A stretch of 59,866 bases of DNA from Bacteroidia bacterium (GTDB taxonomy: Bacteria; Bacteroidota; Bacteroidia; 2-12-FULL-35-15), in the NCBI GenBank assembly GCA_016786925.1, contig JAEUTU010000093.1, forward strand, positions 1-59,866, in the 5' to 3' direction. Numbering within the stretch: the stretch's first letter is position 1; each line of letters starts with the position of its first letter. The notes below the pieces were generated by a model that worked only from the letters and a program-made list of their open reading frames with translations, did not search any database and was not told the origin of the DNA. Both the position numbers and the translations under genes were made by a program. Positions 34,279-42,864 of the stretch are shown piece after piece.

Positions 34279-35730
34279 TTATTTCAGCGGTTGCACTTTC
34301 ACTTTAGGTAAATTCTTTATAACAACACTTTGAAACGATTGTTTGGTGATCTTGCTCTCTAACCAACTCATAATATCAAAATACATTAAAAACTTTTGCT
34401 CCAATGGATCCATTACAACAGGGTCCAAGGATTTTTTTAATTGTTTAAAAAATTGAACTGACTCTTCTTTTGAGTTTACGTTAATCAATTTTCTGATGGA
34501 AGTAAGAATGATCTTTTCTAATTGATAAAGCTTTTGCTTTGTCGCTAAAAATCTATAAGTAGATTTAATGCGATATTCCATGATATCAAATTTTCCTAAC
34601 TCATAATGCAACACAATTTCCATGATTCGTCCTATACACTCAAGATCCTGACGAATATTAGAATCTTGAGCAATATTTGCTTTCACTAACCATTTTAATG
34701 CTTGCTTATATTCTTCTGAGATCATCAGCAATGATGTTATTTGCCAATAAATGATCTCTGTAAGTAGTTTATCGGAATCTCTATGCTTATCAAGCAATTT
34801 CTCTATTTCTGGAATCAACTGGAGACACTTCTTTAGATTGCCCATCCTAAAATACACATTCAATTTTGTATTATAAGCTTTAAGTAAAATATTCAATTTT
34901 TGGGCTTCACTCTTCGGTTTCAACAACTCCATTCTGGAGATATATTCGAGTGATTCATGGTACCTTCCGGTATTATAACACTGAATACTGTGTCGGTATA
35001 AAAATTGAGTTGGGAAATTGACATTCGTTTCAATCACCTTTGGATACGCTTCAATTAACTTGATCAATTTTAATGAATACTCATAACATTTTTCCGAATC
35101 ATCTATATAGTTATAATAACTTGCATACAATTCATAAAACAATATTCTTGCATTAATGGACAAGGCTTGTTTTTCATTCTTAACCAATGGTGACTTTAAA
35201 AACCAGTCATATGACTTAAACTCTTTTTCATTTCTCAACACCCCCATTTCTATTCGCTGCACATACAATCTGTTTTTCAAACTCTCATATTCTGCCAAAT
35301 TTTTGATCTTCATGGCACACTGCTCTATCTCCTCGATCAGCGTACCGGAGTTGTCTTTCAAGATACCTACACTATATTGCATCCTGTATATACTCTGCTC
35401 CATCAGATTGATCTCAGGAATATAGGTTAATTTCTCGTATTCAATAGCCATATCTTTTGCCTTTCGCAACAATTTCTTTGCTTGTGAATGCAATCCTTTG
35501 TCCACCAAAATTTCGATGCGATTTAACATGCTTCGGATTTCAGTAGTAGAATTTTTATGATATGCTTCCAAACTCTCCAAGACCATTTCGTACAAATAAT
35601 TCTTTGCTACTGCGAATTGCCTAACAAACTTTTCATTCCTGAATTTATGTAACAACTTTTTCTCGTTGTACTCCTCCTGAAGATCGATCGCATCGAAAAT
35701 TTTAGTATAATTGTTCTGCTCGTTTCTCAC
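34279..35730 (-). CDS. cytosolic TPR-like helical protein of unknown function
   Basis: 483 residues, no signal peptide, almost entirely helical and rich in Lys, Glu and Leu. Helix pairs resemble degenerate TPRs, such as ILVDKGLHSQAKKLLRKAKD near 72-91 and NTGRYHESLEYISRMELLKP near 251-270. Proteins of this look are common singletons in Bacteroidota; I do not recognise a function. It shares the strand with the two T9SS cargo genes but is a different kind of protein. The 316-base intergenic region upstream separates it from the divergent Omp28-like pseudogene. Confidence 0.7.
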   Translation of the reverse strand: MRNEQNNYTKIFDAIDLQEEYNEKKLLHKFRNEKFVRQFAVAKNYLYEMVLESLEAYHKNSTTEIRSMLNRIEILVDKGLHSQAKKLLRKAKDMAIEYEKLTYIPEINLMEQSIYRMQYSVGILKDNSGTLIEEIEQCAMKIKNLAEYESLKNRLYVQRIEMGVLRNEKEFKSYDWFLKSPLVKNEKQALSINARILFYELYASYYNYIDDSEKCYEYSLKLIKLIEAYPKVIETNVNFPTQFLYRHSIQCYNTGRYHESLEYISRMELLKPKSEAQKLNILLKAYNTKLNVYFRMGNLKKCLQLIPEIEKLLDKHRDSDKLLTEIIYWQITSLLMISEEYKQALKWLVKANIAQDSNIRQDLECIGRIMEIVLHYELGKFDIMEYRIKSTYRFLATKQKLYQLEKIILTSIRKLINVNSKEESVQFFKQLKKSLDPVVMDPLEQKFLMYFDIMSWLESKITKQSFQSVVIKNLPKVKVQPLK

Positions 35731-36046
35731 ATGAAAATTGGCAAATTTCTTAAAATACCCTTCTCGGATTTACTAAGAGATTTAACCAATTTAAACAGAT
35801 GGTCAGTTGTTTTCATTGAAATAAAAGTTTATCGAGTTCTAAAAGAAAAACGCCTCAAATATACTTATTTTATTAGTAATGGCAAAAAAACACTCATTCC
35901 GAATACTAATTATTGATTTAATTAAATTTGAATTAAATTTACAGGTAAGATACATTTGAATAACGCTAATGGAAAAATTAAATATTCCATTGTGTTTTAA
36001 AAATCAGAAAATAATCTCTAAATTAAATTAATTAAAACCCAACCCA
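35731..36046. other. intergenic region, mostly AT-rich, with one promoter
   Basis: A 316-base divergent spacer. It contains a consensus plus-strand promoter at 35928-35958 and about 80 bases of leader before the Omp28-like gene. On the minus-strand side only a weak GAAATTTG sequence resembles a -7 box. A 61-codon ORF at 35731-35916 has no recognisable features and is judged spurious. No RNA gene or repeat was seen. Confidence 0.55.
35928..35958 (+). promoter_or_regulatory. promoter of the Omp28-like gene
   Basis: TTG at 35928-35930, a 20-base spacer and TACATTTG at 35951-35958 give a good Bacteroidota -33/-7 promoter. The downstream gene carries two coding lesions, yet its promoter is intact. 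Confidence 0.6.
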
Positions 36047-36895
36047 ATGAAAAAAATTACTTTTTTAGCTGCAATGCTTAGCATCACCGGTGCAAGTTTT
36101 GCTCAATCACAACGCATGCCGTTGCTAGAAGAGTTTACTCAGGCTTCTTGCGGACCATGTGCTGCTGCAAATCCTGCGTTAAACACTTTATTATCGGCCA
36201 ATGCGGCTCCTAATACCGTAAAAGCAGTATCTATCAAGTATCAAACAAGCTGGCCGGGTGTTGACCCTATGAATGCACAAAACCCTACAGATGTAGCTAC
36301 TCGTGTATCTTATTATGGAGTAAACGGAGTTCCTGATATCGAATTTGACGGAACTGTTATCTCCGGTGGTTCACCTGGACAATTAACACAAACTGTGATC
36401 AATAATGAGTATGCGGTAGCATCTCCATTTACAATTAACTTATCTCATACTTTATCTGCAGACTACGATTCAGTATTTGTAACAATGGTGATCACTTGCT
36501 CGCAAGCAGTATCCGGTCCATTAAAAGCACACGTTGCATTAGTTGAAAGAGAGATCAACTTCGCTACTGCTCCTGGATCAAATGGAGAGAAAGATTTCTA
36601 CAGCGTTATGAGAAAAATGTTACCTGATGCAAATGGAACAACACTTGCAACATCATGGACCGTTGGACAAACGCAAACATTAAACTTTGCGGTTCCTATT
36701 CCATCTGAGTACGGACTTCCTGTTCCGGGTTATATCTATAATCTAAATGAATTAGGAGTTGTTGCATTTATTCAAGACAATACCACTAAGAATGTGAAGC
36801 AAGCTGCTATCAGCAACCCTATCACACTTCCTACATCTACTGAAGATGCAGGTGTTACTGTAATTAATTACAGCACCAGCTGCCGTACAATGTAA
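36047..36895 (+). CDS. Omp28-like fragment, N-terminal part
   Basis: 282 residues: signal peptide (MKKITFLAAMLSITGASFAQ) followed by a thioredoxin-like Omp28 domain with LLEEFTQASCGPC; the CGPC pair at 35-38 is a redox motif. Residues past VTVI (about 273) are out-of-frame sequence created by the AATT duplication. If translated, it would be exported but lack its sorting signal, so it would stay in the periplasm. Confidence 0.7.
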   Translation: MKKITFLAAMLSITGASFAQSQRMPLLEEFTQASCGPCAAANPALNTLLSANAAPNTVKAVSIKYQTSWPGVDPMNAQNPTDVATRVSYYGVNGVPDIEFDGTVISGGSPGQLTQTVINNEYAVASPFTINLSHTLSADYDSVFVTMVITCSQAVSGPLKAHVALVEREINFATAPGSNGEKDFYSVMRKMLPDANGTTLATSWTVGQTQTLNFAVPIPSEYGLPVPGYIYNLNELGVVAFIQDNTTKNVKQAAISNPITLPTSTEDAGVTVINYSTSCRTM

Positions 36896-36986
36896 TTTAA
36901 GCATTACACCAGTTGTAACGATTAAAAACTTCTCTGCTAATACCTTAACTTCTTGCAATGTTAATTATCAAATTGACGGAGGAGCT

Positions 36987-37727
36987 GTGGTAACAATGCC
37001 ATGGAGTGGAAGCTTAGCAACAAATGCTACTGCAACCTTCACCTTCCCTGCAGCAACTACAACTGTTGGAACTCATACGATCGTATCATGGACAAGCGAG
37101 CCAAATGGCGATGATGATTGGTTCTTAAACAACAGCAGAAAATCTAAAAAATTCTCTATTTTCGGAACTCCAGGTACCGCTCCTTTAGCTGAAGGATTCT
37201 CAGCAACTGGATGGCCTTACAATGGTTGGGCATTAGACAATCCGGACAATGCGTATGCATGGGAGAGAGTTACAAATGCAGGAGGATTCTCTTCATCTGG
37301 ACAAGCATTAAGAATTAATTTCTTTAATAGCCCTTCAGGACAAATTGATGACTTCTATTTACCTGCTATGGATCTAACAACAGCAAACAATGCAGGTTAT
37401 TTGTATTTTGATGTTGCTTATGCTCAATACCAAACAGAAAATGACAGATTACAGGTGCATGTATCTACAAACTGTGGAAGCACTTGGACACAGTTGTATA
37501 ACAAACAAGGTTCTACTTTAAAAACAGCACCTGCTACAACTTCAAATTTTACCCCATCAGCATCTCAATGGAGAAAAGATACTGTAAGTATTACTTCTTA
37601 CTTAAACAACTCTAACGTATTATTCCGTTTTAGAGGTACAAGTAACTACGGTAACAACTTATTTGTTGATAACATCAACATCAATACAACAATGGTTGGT
37701 GTAGAAGAGATCAACAACGTTGCATAA
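36987..37727 (+). CDS. Omp28-like fragment, middle part
   Basis: 246 codons in the frame after the AATT duplication; the reading frame is open from 36864. It holds a CARDB-like segment and then a MAM/jelly-roll-like domain (WALDNPDNAYAWERV, LYFDVAYAQY, FRFRGTSNYGNNLFVDNINI) common in T9SS cargo. It ends at the in-frame TAA. It has no signal peptide or good ribosome-binding context, so independent expression is unlikely. Confidence 0.5.
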   Translation: MVTMPWSGSLATNATATFTFPAATTTVGTHTIVSWTSEPNGDDDWFLNNSRKSKKFSIFGTPGTAPLAEGFSATGWPYNGWALDNPDNAYAWERVTNAGGFSSSGQALRINFFNSPSGQIDDFYLPAMDLTTANNAGYLYFDVAYAQYQTENDRLQVHVSTNCGSTWTQLYNKQGSTLKTAPATTSNFTPSASQWRKDTVSITSYLNNSNVLFRFRGTSNYGNNLFVDNININTTMVGVEEINNVA

Positions 37728-37976
37728 ATGGACGTGTATCCAAATCCATTTACATCTAACACTACTATTGAGGTTAATTTAACTGAAAATCAAAACGTAA
37801 AGGTGGATGTTTACAATGTTGTAGGTCAAAATGTATTCTCTGTTAACAAAGGAACATTATCAACAGGAGAGCATAAAATTGCATTAAATGCAGAAGAACT
37901 ACCTGCCGGTATGTATTTCATTACACTTACTACTGAAAAAGGACGAATCACAAAACGTGTTTCTGTAAACAAATAG
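37728..37976 (+). CDS. detached T9SS type A sorting domain
   Basis: 82 codons immediately after the TAA, in the same frame. It is a complete type A sorting domain, from DVYPNPFTSNTTIEVN to GRITKRVSVNK. Without an N-terminal Sec signal it cannot reach the periplasm by itself. It is best read as the original C-terminus of the broken gene. Confidence 0.5.
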   Translation: MDVYPNPFTSNTTIEVNLTENQNVKVDVYNVVGQNVFSVNKGTLSTGEHKIALNAEELPAGMYFITLTTEKGRITKRVSVNK

Positions 37977-37990
37977 TAGTTTCAATATTA

Positions 37991-38042
37991 CAGATCAGCA
38001 GTTTGGCTTGTTATTTGACATACCCTACTGCTGATTTGTTTT
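37991..38042 (+). terminator. terminator after broken Omp28-like gene
   Basis: Arms 37991-38002 and 38027-38038 (CAGATCAGCAGT with ACTGCTGATTTG) pair over 12 positions, with one wobble or mismatch, followed by a T-rich tract. The loop is long (24 bases). Confidence 0.6.
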
Positions 38043-38060
38043 TATTAAATATTTTATTCT

Positions 38061-38582
38061 ATGAAAAAAAAGATCCTAATCTCATTCGCATCAATAGCGT
38101 TATTGTTGCTTTCTGTTAGCTTCATTCAAAATTCCGGAAGACCTATCCCCTCCGTTGATGTAAAAACAGTAGATGGAAAAGTTTTTAATACTTCTAAAAT
38201 TAGTAATGATGGCAAACCTATCATTATTAGCTTTTGGGCAACTTGGTGCAAACCATGCAAAAAAGAATTAGATGCGATAGCTGAAGAGTACGGTGAATGG
38301 CAAAAAGAAACCGGTGTTAAATTGATAGCCATTTCAATTGACGATGCAAGAAGCTCATCAAAGGTAGCTACTGATGTAAAAAGTAAAGGATGGGAATATG
38401 ATGTTTATATTGACGAGAATCAAGATTTTAAACGTGCTATGAACGTTAATAATGTCCCGCACACATTTGTTGTAAATGGCAAAGGAGAAATAGTTTGGCA
38501 ACACAATGCTTATGCAGAAGGCGATGAAGAACACCTGTTTGAAGTTGTTAAAAAAGTGGCAAAAGGAGAAAAAGTTGATTAA
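38061..38582 (+). CDS. TlpA-family thiol-disulfide oxidoreductase
   Basis: 173 residues. A hydrophobic N-terminus (ILISFASIALLLLSVSFIQN) acts as an anchor or signal, followed by a thioredoxin fold. The active site is WCKPC (Cys63, Cys66) within SFWATWCKPCKKELDA, with a cis-Pro region NVPHTFVVN near 130-138. It probably reduces or isomerises disulfides in the periplasm. Neighbours include two Omp28-like proteins that also carry CxxC motifs, and it is 20 bases from the outer-membrane protein gene that follows. Confidence 0.9.
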   Translation: MKKKILISFASIALLLLSVSFIQNSGRPIPSVDVKTVDGKVFNTSKISNDGKPIIISFWATWCKPCKKELDAIAEEYGEWQKETGVKLIAISIDDARSSSKVATDVKSKGWEYDVYIDENQDFKRAMNVNNVPHTFVVNGKGEIVWQHNAYAEGDEEHLFEVVKKVAKGEKVD

Positions 38583-38602
38583 TCATTATTGAGAAAAAAT
38601 TT

Positions 38603-40315
38603 GTGAACACAATTAAATATTTATCAAGAGCATTTTGTATTGCAGCATTTCTGCTACTTAACAAAACAAATGCTCAACAGCTGGATCTATCTAAATTTGG
38701 CGAAGTACATGGAAATGTACAAATGGATGCACAATATTACCAAGAAGATTCACTGATTGGAGCGCTTGCAGTACCCGAAAAGATGGGATTCAATGGATTT
38801 GCCAATGTGATCTATACAAAAGGCAATTTCACTGCAGGAATTCGATATGAAAGCTATTTAGCAAAACTACAGGGATTCGATAGCCGCTATAATGGCAATG
38901 GATTAACCTACCGTTTTGCACAATATAAAAACGATGCTTTGGATGTTACGATAGGGAACTTCTATGAGCAATTCGGTTGTGGCATTACTTTGCGAACATA
39001 CGAAGAAAGAAATCTGGGATATGATAATATGCTGGATGGATTCAGAGTAAAATACGAACCGATTAAAGGTCTGTATTTAAAAGCCTTGATCGGAAAACAA
39101 AGACTGTACTTTACACCCGGAGGTGTGGGGTTGGTAAGAGGATTTGATGGTGAATTAGACATCAATCAAGCCATAAAAAAACTAAATGAAGCAAAGGTCC
39201 ATGTAATTGTAGGTGGTAGCTTTGTCAGCAAATTCCAAAAAGATGAAGACCCTAATCTTGTTCTACCTGAAAACGTGGGGAACTCTGCCGGTAGAATACG
39301 TGTCAATTTTGGCAACTTCAATTTTGGTGGTGAATACGCTTATAAGATCAACGATCCGCTTGACTCTTATCAAATTAATGACAAACCTGTTTACAAACCT
39401 GGAGAAGCTATCATTTTAAATGCAAGTTATGCTCAAAAAGGATTTGCAGTAAACGTGGGCCTGAACAGAATTGAGAATATGAATTTCCGCTCAGACAGAG
39501 GTGCAAAACTAAACGACCTTTTCATTAATTTTATTCCACCATTATGTAAACAACAAACGTATGCGCTACTAACGATCAGGCCATATGCCTCACAACCAAA
39601 TGGGGAGATCGAATTTACATCACAAGTGGATTACAAGTTCAAAAAAGAAAGTTTATTAGGCGGCAAATATGGTGTTGACATTTCTATTAATTTTTCTGGA
39701 GCAAATGCATTGGATACAACACACTTTAATACCACAGATTCTTTAGCAGATAATTTTAATGTGGATAGTACTTTACAAGGCTATCGTGTTAATTCATATG
39801 GAATGGGGCATGAGAAATTTTTCAGAGATCTTTATGTAGAGATCAGCAAAAAATTCTCAAAGAAATTCAAAGCTACTTTAATCTACGACTACCAGGAATA
39901 CAACTACAATGTTATTAATAACGGTATTTCGGGTGATGATTTTGTTTATGCGCATACAGTAATATTGGATGCAACCATGCGTTTAAAGTCAGAAAGCAGC
40001 TTACGTGTGGAGTTACAACATTTATATACCGATCAGGTGATTGGACAACAAATAGGAAATTGGGCATCCGGGATCATTGAATACACCATCAGCTCACAAT
40101 GGTTTGTTGCTATTCAGGATCAATGGAACTACGGAAACGATGACACCAAAAAACAATTACACTATTACAGTGTTAATATGGGATACATCAAAAATGCAAC
40201 TCGTATCACATTGGGATATGGTCGCCAACGCGATGGTGTATTTTGTGTAGGTGGCGTTTGCCGTCAGGTTCCTGCATCAAATGGTTTATCTTTATCTATT
40301 ACTACCAGCTTCTAA
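38603..40315 (+). CDS. outer-membrane protein, DUF6029-like
   Basis: 570 residues starting with GTG. The signal peptide (YLSRAFCIAAFLLLNKTNAQ) is followed by a sequence of alternating strands rich in Tyr, Phe and Asn, including GEVHGNVQMDAQYYQED, YEQFGCGITLRTYEERNLGYDN and GLYLKALIGKQRLYFTPGG, ending in SLSITTSF, a typical last outer-membrane strand. I assign DUF6029 from memory of the family pattern. The gene is bracketed by TlpA and an Omp28-like lipoprotein, a grouping I have the impression is recurrent in Bacteroidota. Its transport or assembly role is unknown. Confidence 0.7.
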   Translation: MNTIKYLSRAFCIAAFLLLNKTNAQQLDLSKFGEVHGNVQMDAQYYQEDSLIGALAVPEKMGFNGFANVIYTKGNFTAGIRYESYLAKLQGFDSRYNGNGLTYRFAQYKNDALDVTIGNFYEQFGCGITLRTYEERNLGYDNMLDGFRVKYEPIKGLYLKALIGKQRLYFTPGGVGLVRGFDGELDINQAIKKLNEAKVHVIVGGSFVSKFQKDEDPNLVLPENVGNSAGRIRVNFGNFNFGGEYAYKINDPLDSYQINDKPVYKPGEAIILNASYAQKGFAVNVGLNRIENMNFRSDRGAKLNDLFINFIPPLCKQQTYALLTIRPYASQPNGEIEFTSQVDYKFKKESLLGGKYGVDISINFSGANALDTTHFNTTDSLADNFNVDSTLQGYRVNSYGMGHEKFFRDLYVEISKKFSKKFKATLIYDYQEYNYNVINNGISGDDFVYAHTVILDATMRLKSESSLRVELQHLYTDQVIGQQIGNWASGIIEYTISSQWFVAIQDQWNYGNDDTKKQLHYYSVNMGYIKNATRITLGYGRQRDGVFCVGGVCRQVPASNGLSLSITTSF

Positions 40316-40326
40316 AAACATAGAAC

Positions 40327-41265
40327 ATGAAACATATAATTAGTTCATTTCTTCTGCTATTAACGATCACGATCATATCGTGTGACAGAGTAGAAAATCC
40401 ATATCCACCAGTTAATCCCAATGCCGGTGACACAAGCACATGCGATACTGCTGTTTTTCCAAATGTAACAACACATATTCGAAAGGTATTAGTTGAAGAC
40501 TTTACCGGACATACTTGTGGTAACTGTCCAAAAGCTGCTGCTGAATTAAAATATTGTGATTCAGTTTATTCAGGACAGATCATTCCACTTGCGATTCATG
40601 TTGGTTATTTTGCTGAACCTTGTCCACCGCATGCACTGCCTGCCGGAGCTCCTGCTGGATCTTTCCCGGCTGATTTCAGAACAACTGTTGGTGATGATTA
40701 TAATGCCACATTTCAAGCAGGCTTGCTGGGACTTCCACAAGGAATGATCAACCGCAAAAACTTTGATGCGACTAATTACACGCACTTTGTAAATTATCCT
40801 TCACATGGATGGACAAACTTTGTGAGCACATTCATCAACGATCCACCGGTTGCAGATATTCACATTGTGAATGATTTCAATGCATCTACCAATACCGTTT
40901 GTACTTCTATAAAAACAGAATTCCTTACGAACATGAATGGCAACTATAAATTGGTTGTATTATTAACCCAGGATAGCATAACAGCTTGGCAGGTGGATTA
41001 CAGATTATCCCCTCCTGCTGATATTGTGCAAAATTATGTACACCGACACGTTCTAAGAGACGCTGTTAACTCTGCCTGGGGTGATGACGTTGCGAATGGT
41101 GCAGTTACAAACGGAGAAAGCGTGATCAAAAAATATGCATATAATATTCCTGCCGATTTTAAAGGCATTCCTACACATACTGAACACATGCACATTGTAG
41201 CATATATCTATGATGCGGCAACCTACGAAGTATTACAGGCAGAAGAAGCGAAAGTAATGCCTTAA
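40327..41265 (+). CDS. Omp28-like lipoprotein with CGNC motif
   Basis: 312 residues. The lipobox TIISC places a lipidated Cys at 19. The Omp28/thioredoxin-like domain contains VLVEDFTGHTCGNCPKAA with Cys64-Gly-Asn-Cys67. The segments AIHVGYFAEPC and GLPQGMINRKNF are typical of Omp28-related proteins. It lacks a T9SS tail, unlike the broken relative at 36047. It starts 11 bases after the DUF6029-like gene, so the two are likely to be co-transcribed and may work together at the outer membrane. Confidence 0.85.
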   Translation: MKHIISSFLLLLTITIISCDRVENPYPPVNPNAGDTSTCDTAVFPNVTTHIRKVLVEDFTGHTCGNCPKAAAELKYCDSVYSGQIIPLAIHVGYFAEPCPPHALPAGAPAGSFPADFRTTVGDDYNATFQAGLLGLPQGMINRKNFDATNYTHFVNYPSHGWTNFVSTFINDPPVADIHIVNDFNASTNTVCTSIKTEFLTNMNGNYKLVVLLTQDSITAWQVDYRLSPPADIVQNYVHRHVLRDAVNSAWGDDVANGAVTNGESVIKKYAYNIPADFKGIPTHTEHMHIVAYIYDAATYEVLQAEEAKVMP

Positions 41266-41284
41266 AACCTTTTCTTTAAAATTG

Positions 41285-41317
41285 AAAGCACATCTGATAA
41301 TTCGGATGTGCTTTTTT
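41285..41317 (+). terminator. terminator after Omp28-like lipoprotein
   Basis: A perfect 10-base stem, AAAGCACATC (41285-41294) with GATGTGCTTT (41305-41314), followed by a run of T. It separates this operon from the next gene, whose promoter lies 12 bases further on. Confidence 0.88.
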
Positions 41318-41328
41318 GCTTTTATACC

Positions 41329-41336
41329 TATCTTTG
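41329..41336 (+). promoter_or_regulatory. -7 box immediately before the barrel gene
   Basis: TATCTTTG fits TAnnTTTG and ends six bases before the ATG at 41342. It fixes the start downstream of the terminator and predicts a leaderless or near-leaderless mRNA. Confidence 0.5.
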
Positions 41337-41341
41337 TAAAA

Positions 41342-41968
41342 ATGAAATCAAACTATCATATTTACGTTTTAATTTTCCTTCTCTTTTTTGTCTCACAACT
41401 GAAGGCTCAAAAACGTTTTATTCCAGGTGTAAAATTAGGCATGACCGCTACCCAAGTGGATGGTGATACCTATCAGGGATATCACAAAGCTGGCCCTATA
41501 GCTGGAGCATCATTAACGGCCAAACTTAGTGAAAAATGGAGTGGACAATTTGAAGTATTCTATGTTCAAAAAGGATCAAGACATAATGGAAATCCGGATG
41601 AAGGAGATTTTAGTTATTATTTAATGCAGTTAAACTATATTGAAGTTCCTTTGTTATTTCAATATCACCAAAAGAAATTTACATTTGACCTGGGACCGGG
41701 ATTTGCGTATTTATTTAAATCAAAAGAGTATAATTTTTATGGAGAAATATTCGGCAATAATCCTTTTAACCCATTAGAAGTGAATGGAAATGTTGGACTC
41801 AACTATAACATATTTAATAATTTGGGAATCAGCTGGCGCTTTTCATACTCGCTCAACACCATTAGAGCATATAACACAGGAGCGAGTTTCTGGTTCAACC
41901 CCGGACAAAAGAACAACCAGCTATCATTCACATTAACCTATCAATTCAATCGTGCAAAAACAGAATAA
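41342..41968 (+). CDS. outer-membrane beta-barrel protein, PorT-like/OMP_b-brl type
   Basis: 208 residues from the ATG at 41342. A longer reading from a TTG at 41282 would begin inside the terminator hairpin and upstream of the -7 box, so I reject it. The signal peptide is MKSNYHIYVLIFLLFFVSQL, cleaved after KAQ. Eight-strand barrel features are FIPGVKLGMTATQVDGD, GPIAGASLTAKL, YIEVPLLFQYH (the conserved 'Y-x-E-[VI]-P-L-L' of this family) and the C-terminal QLSFTLTYQFNR. It overlaps ubiX by 17 bases. Confidence 0.82.
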   Translation: MKSNYHIYVLIFLLFFVSQLKAQKRFIPGVKLGMTATQVDGDTYQGYHKAGPIAGASLTAKLSEKWSGQFEVFYVQKGSRHNGNPDEGDFSYYLMQLNYIEVPLLFQYHQKKFTFDLGPGFAYLFKSKEYNFYGEIFGNNPFNPLEVNGNVGLNYNIFNNLGISWRFSYSLNTIRAYNTGASFWFNPGQKNNQLSFTLTYQFNRAKTE

Positions 41969-42530
41969 ACATAAGATCGTACTCGCGATCACCGGTGCCA
42001 GCGGATCTATTTACGCTAAATTACTATTAGATAAATTTCAAGCACTCAGCGATCAAATTGAAACTGTTGGAATTGTTATGAGCGACAATGCGAAAGATGT
42101 GTGGAAATGCGAACTGAACAATTCTGATTTTGAAAAATTACCTTATACCATTTATCAAAAAAGTGATTTTTTTGCCCCTTTTGCTTCCGGATCAGCCAAA
42201 TACGATACCATGATCGTTTGTCCTTGTTCTATGGGCACACTGGCACGTATTGCAACAGGGATCAGCAATGACCTCACAACACGTGCCGCTGATGTGATCT
42301 TAAAAGAAAGAAGAAAATTGATACTGGTAACGCGTGATACCCCATTAAGCTTGATCCATATCAACAATATGAAAACCGTAACAGAAGCAGGAGGCATTAT
42401 TTGTCCTGCCAGTCCATCCTTTTACAGCAATCCAAAAACAATTGAACAATTGGCTACAACAGTTGTTGATAGAGTAATTGACCTCATCGGATTGGAGCAA
42501 AATACCTATCGTTGGGGCGAGAAAAAGTAG
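41952..42530 (+). CDS. ubiX: flavin prenyltransferase UbiX
   Basis: Prenylates FMN with dimethylallyl phosphate to make the prFMN cofactor of UbiD-type decarboxylases. Seen: ITGASGSIYAKLLL at residues 13-26, PCSMGTLARIATGISNDLTTRA around 91-112, and KLILVTRDTPLSLIHINNM at about 122-140. The length of 192 is normal. The start is GTG, overlapping the barrel gene by 17 bases. No ubiD partner is in the window. Confidence 0.94.
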   Translation: MQKQNKHKIVLAITGASGSIYAKLLLDKFQALSDQIETVGIVMSDNAKDVWKCELNNSDFEKLPYTIYQKSDFFAPFASGSAKYDTMIVCPCSMGTLARIATGISNDLTTRAADVILKERRKLILVTRDTPLSLIHINNMKTVTEAGGIICPASPSFYSNPKTIEQLATTVVDRVIDLIGLEQNTYRWGEKK

Positions 42531-42599
42531 TTATAAACATTTTAAAGTTTTTTAACAGTAAAATGTGACTAAAAAGCATTTTCTGAAAGTAACTTTGTA

Positions 42600-42607
42600 C
42601 CAGAAAT
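42600..42607 (+). promoter_or_regulatory. -7 box for 64-residue protein gene
   Basis: TAACTTTG matches TAnnTTTG, 62 bases before the ATG at 42670. It gives the small gene its own promoter after ubiX. Confidence 0.45.
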
Positions 42608-42669
42608 TACGTTCAAGATAGAGCGTTCTTAAACAAACTGATCATTAACCCTTAATACAACATCCCTAT

Positions 42670-42864
42670 ATGTTTGAATTAAGTAAGAATATATTAGAAA
42701 AAGTAAGCTTTGACAAAGCTCTTTTTCGCAAGGAACTAACGAAAGCCATGAAATGGCTTAAGCCGGACGAAAAAACATTATTAAAAGTGTGGGCACTTAC
42801 CACATTCGGACACATGTACAAAGACGTGATCGTTGAAGTATATCGTAATGTCACTAAGTCTTAA
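42670..42864 (+). CDS. small protein of unknown function
   Basis: 64 residues, soluble, Lys-rich and helical: [20 protein letters not shown], then [32 protein letters not shown]... It has its own -7 box and a 60-base leader, which supports a real gene. It overlaps the convergent queG gene by 11 bases at the 3' ends. I have the impression of a small conserved Bacteroidota protein but know no function. Confidence 0.65.
   Translation: MFELSKNILEKVSFDKALFRKELTKAMKWLKPDEKTLLKVWALTTFGHMYKDVIVEVYRNVTKS

Larger units (their letters stand above)
36047..37976 (+). pseudogene. broken Omp28-like T9SS protein gene
   Basis: Three consecutive ORFs read as one protein of about 640 residues. Lesion 1 is a tandem duplication of AATT at 36862-36865/36866-36869. 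Removing one copy joins EDAGVTVI to TAPAAVQCNLSITPVVTIKN in one frame; with it, the first frame ends at 36895. Lesion 2 is an in-frame TAA at 37725-37727 between INNVA and MDVYPNPFTSN, which cuts the T9SS sorting domain from the rest. Promoter, signal peptide and 3' terminator are all intact. Either the gene decayed recently, or the sequence carries errors, or (less likely) recoding restores it. Confidence 0.8.

Noticed and set aside
35731..35916. 61-codon ORF between divergent genes
   Set aside because: No signal peptide, motif or start context; it lies in the upstream region of the TPR-like gene and looks like chance.
37725..37727. Programmed readthrough of TAA to add the T9SS tail
   Set aside because: Attractive because the stop lies exactly before the sorting domain, but the same gene also has a frameshift, so decay or sequence error is the simpler reading. 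Kept only as an alternative.
41282..41341. Longer reading of the barrel gene from a TTG at 41282
   Set aside because: It would start ahead of the terminator of the previous gene and end the added part across the -7 box; the ATG at 41342 opens a standard signal peptide.
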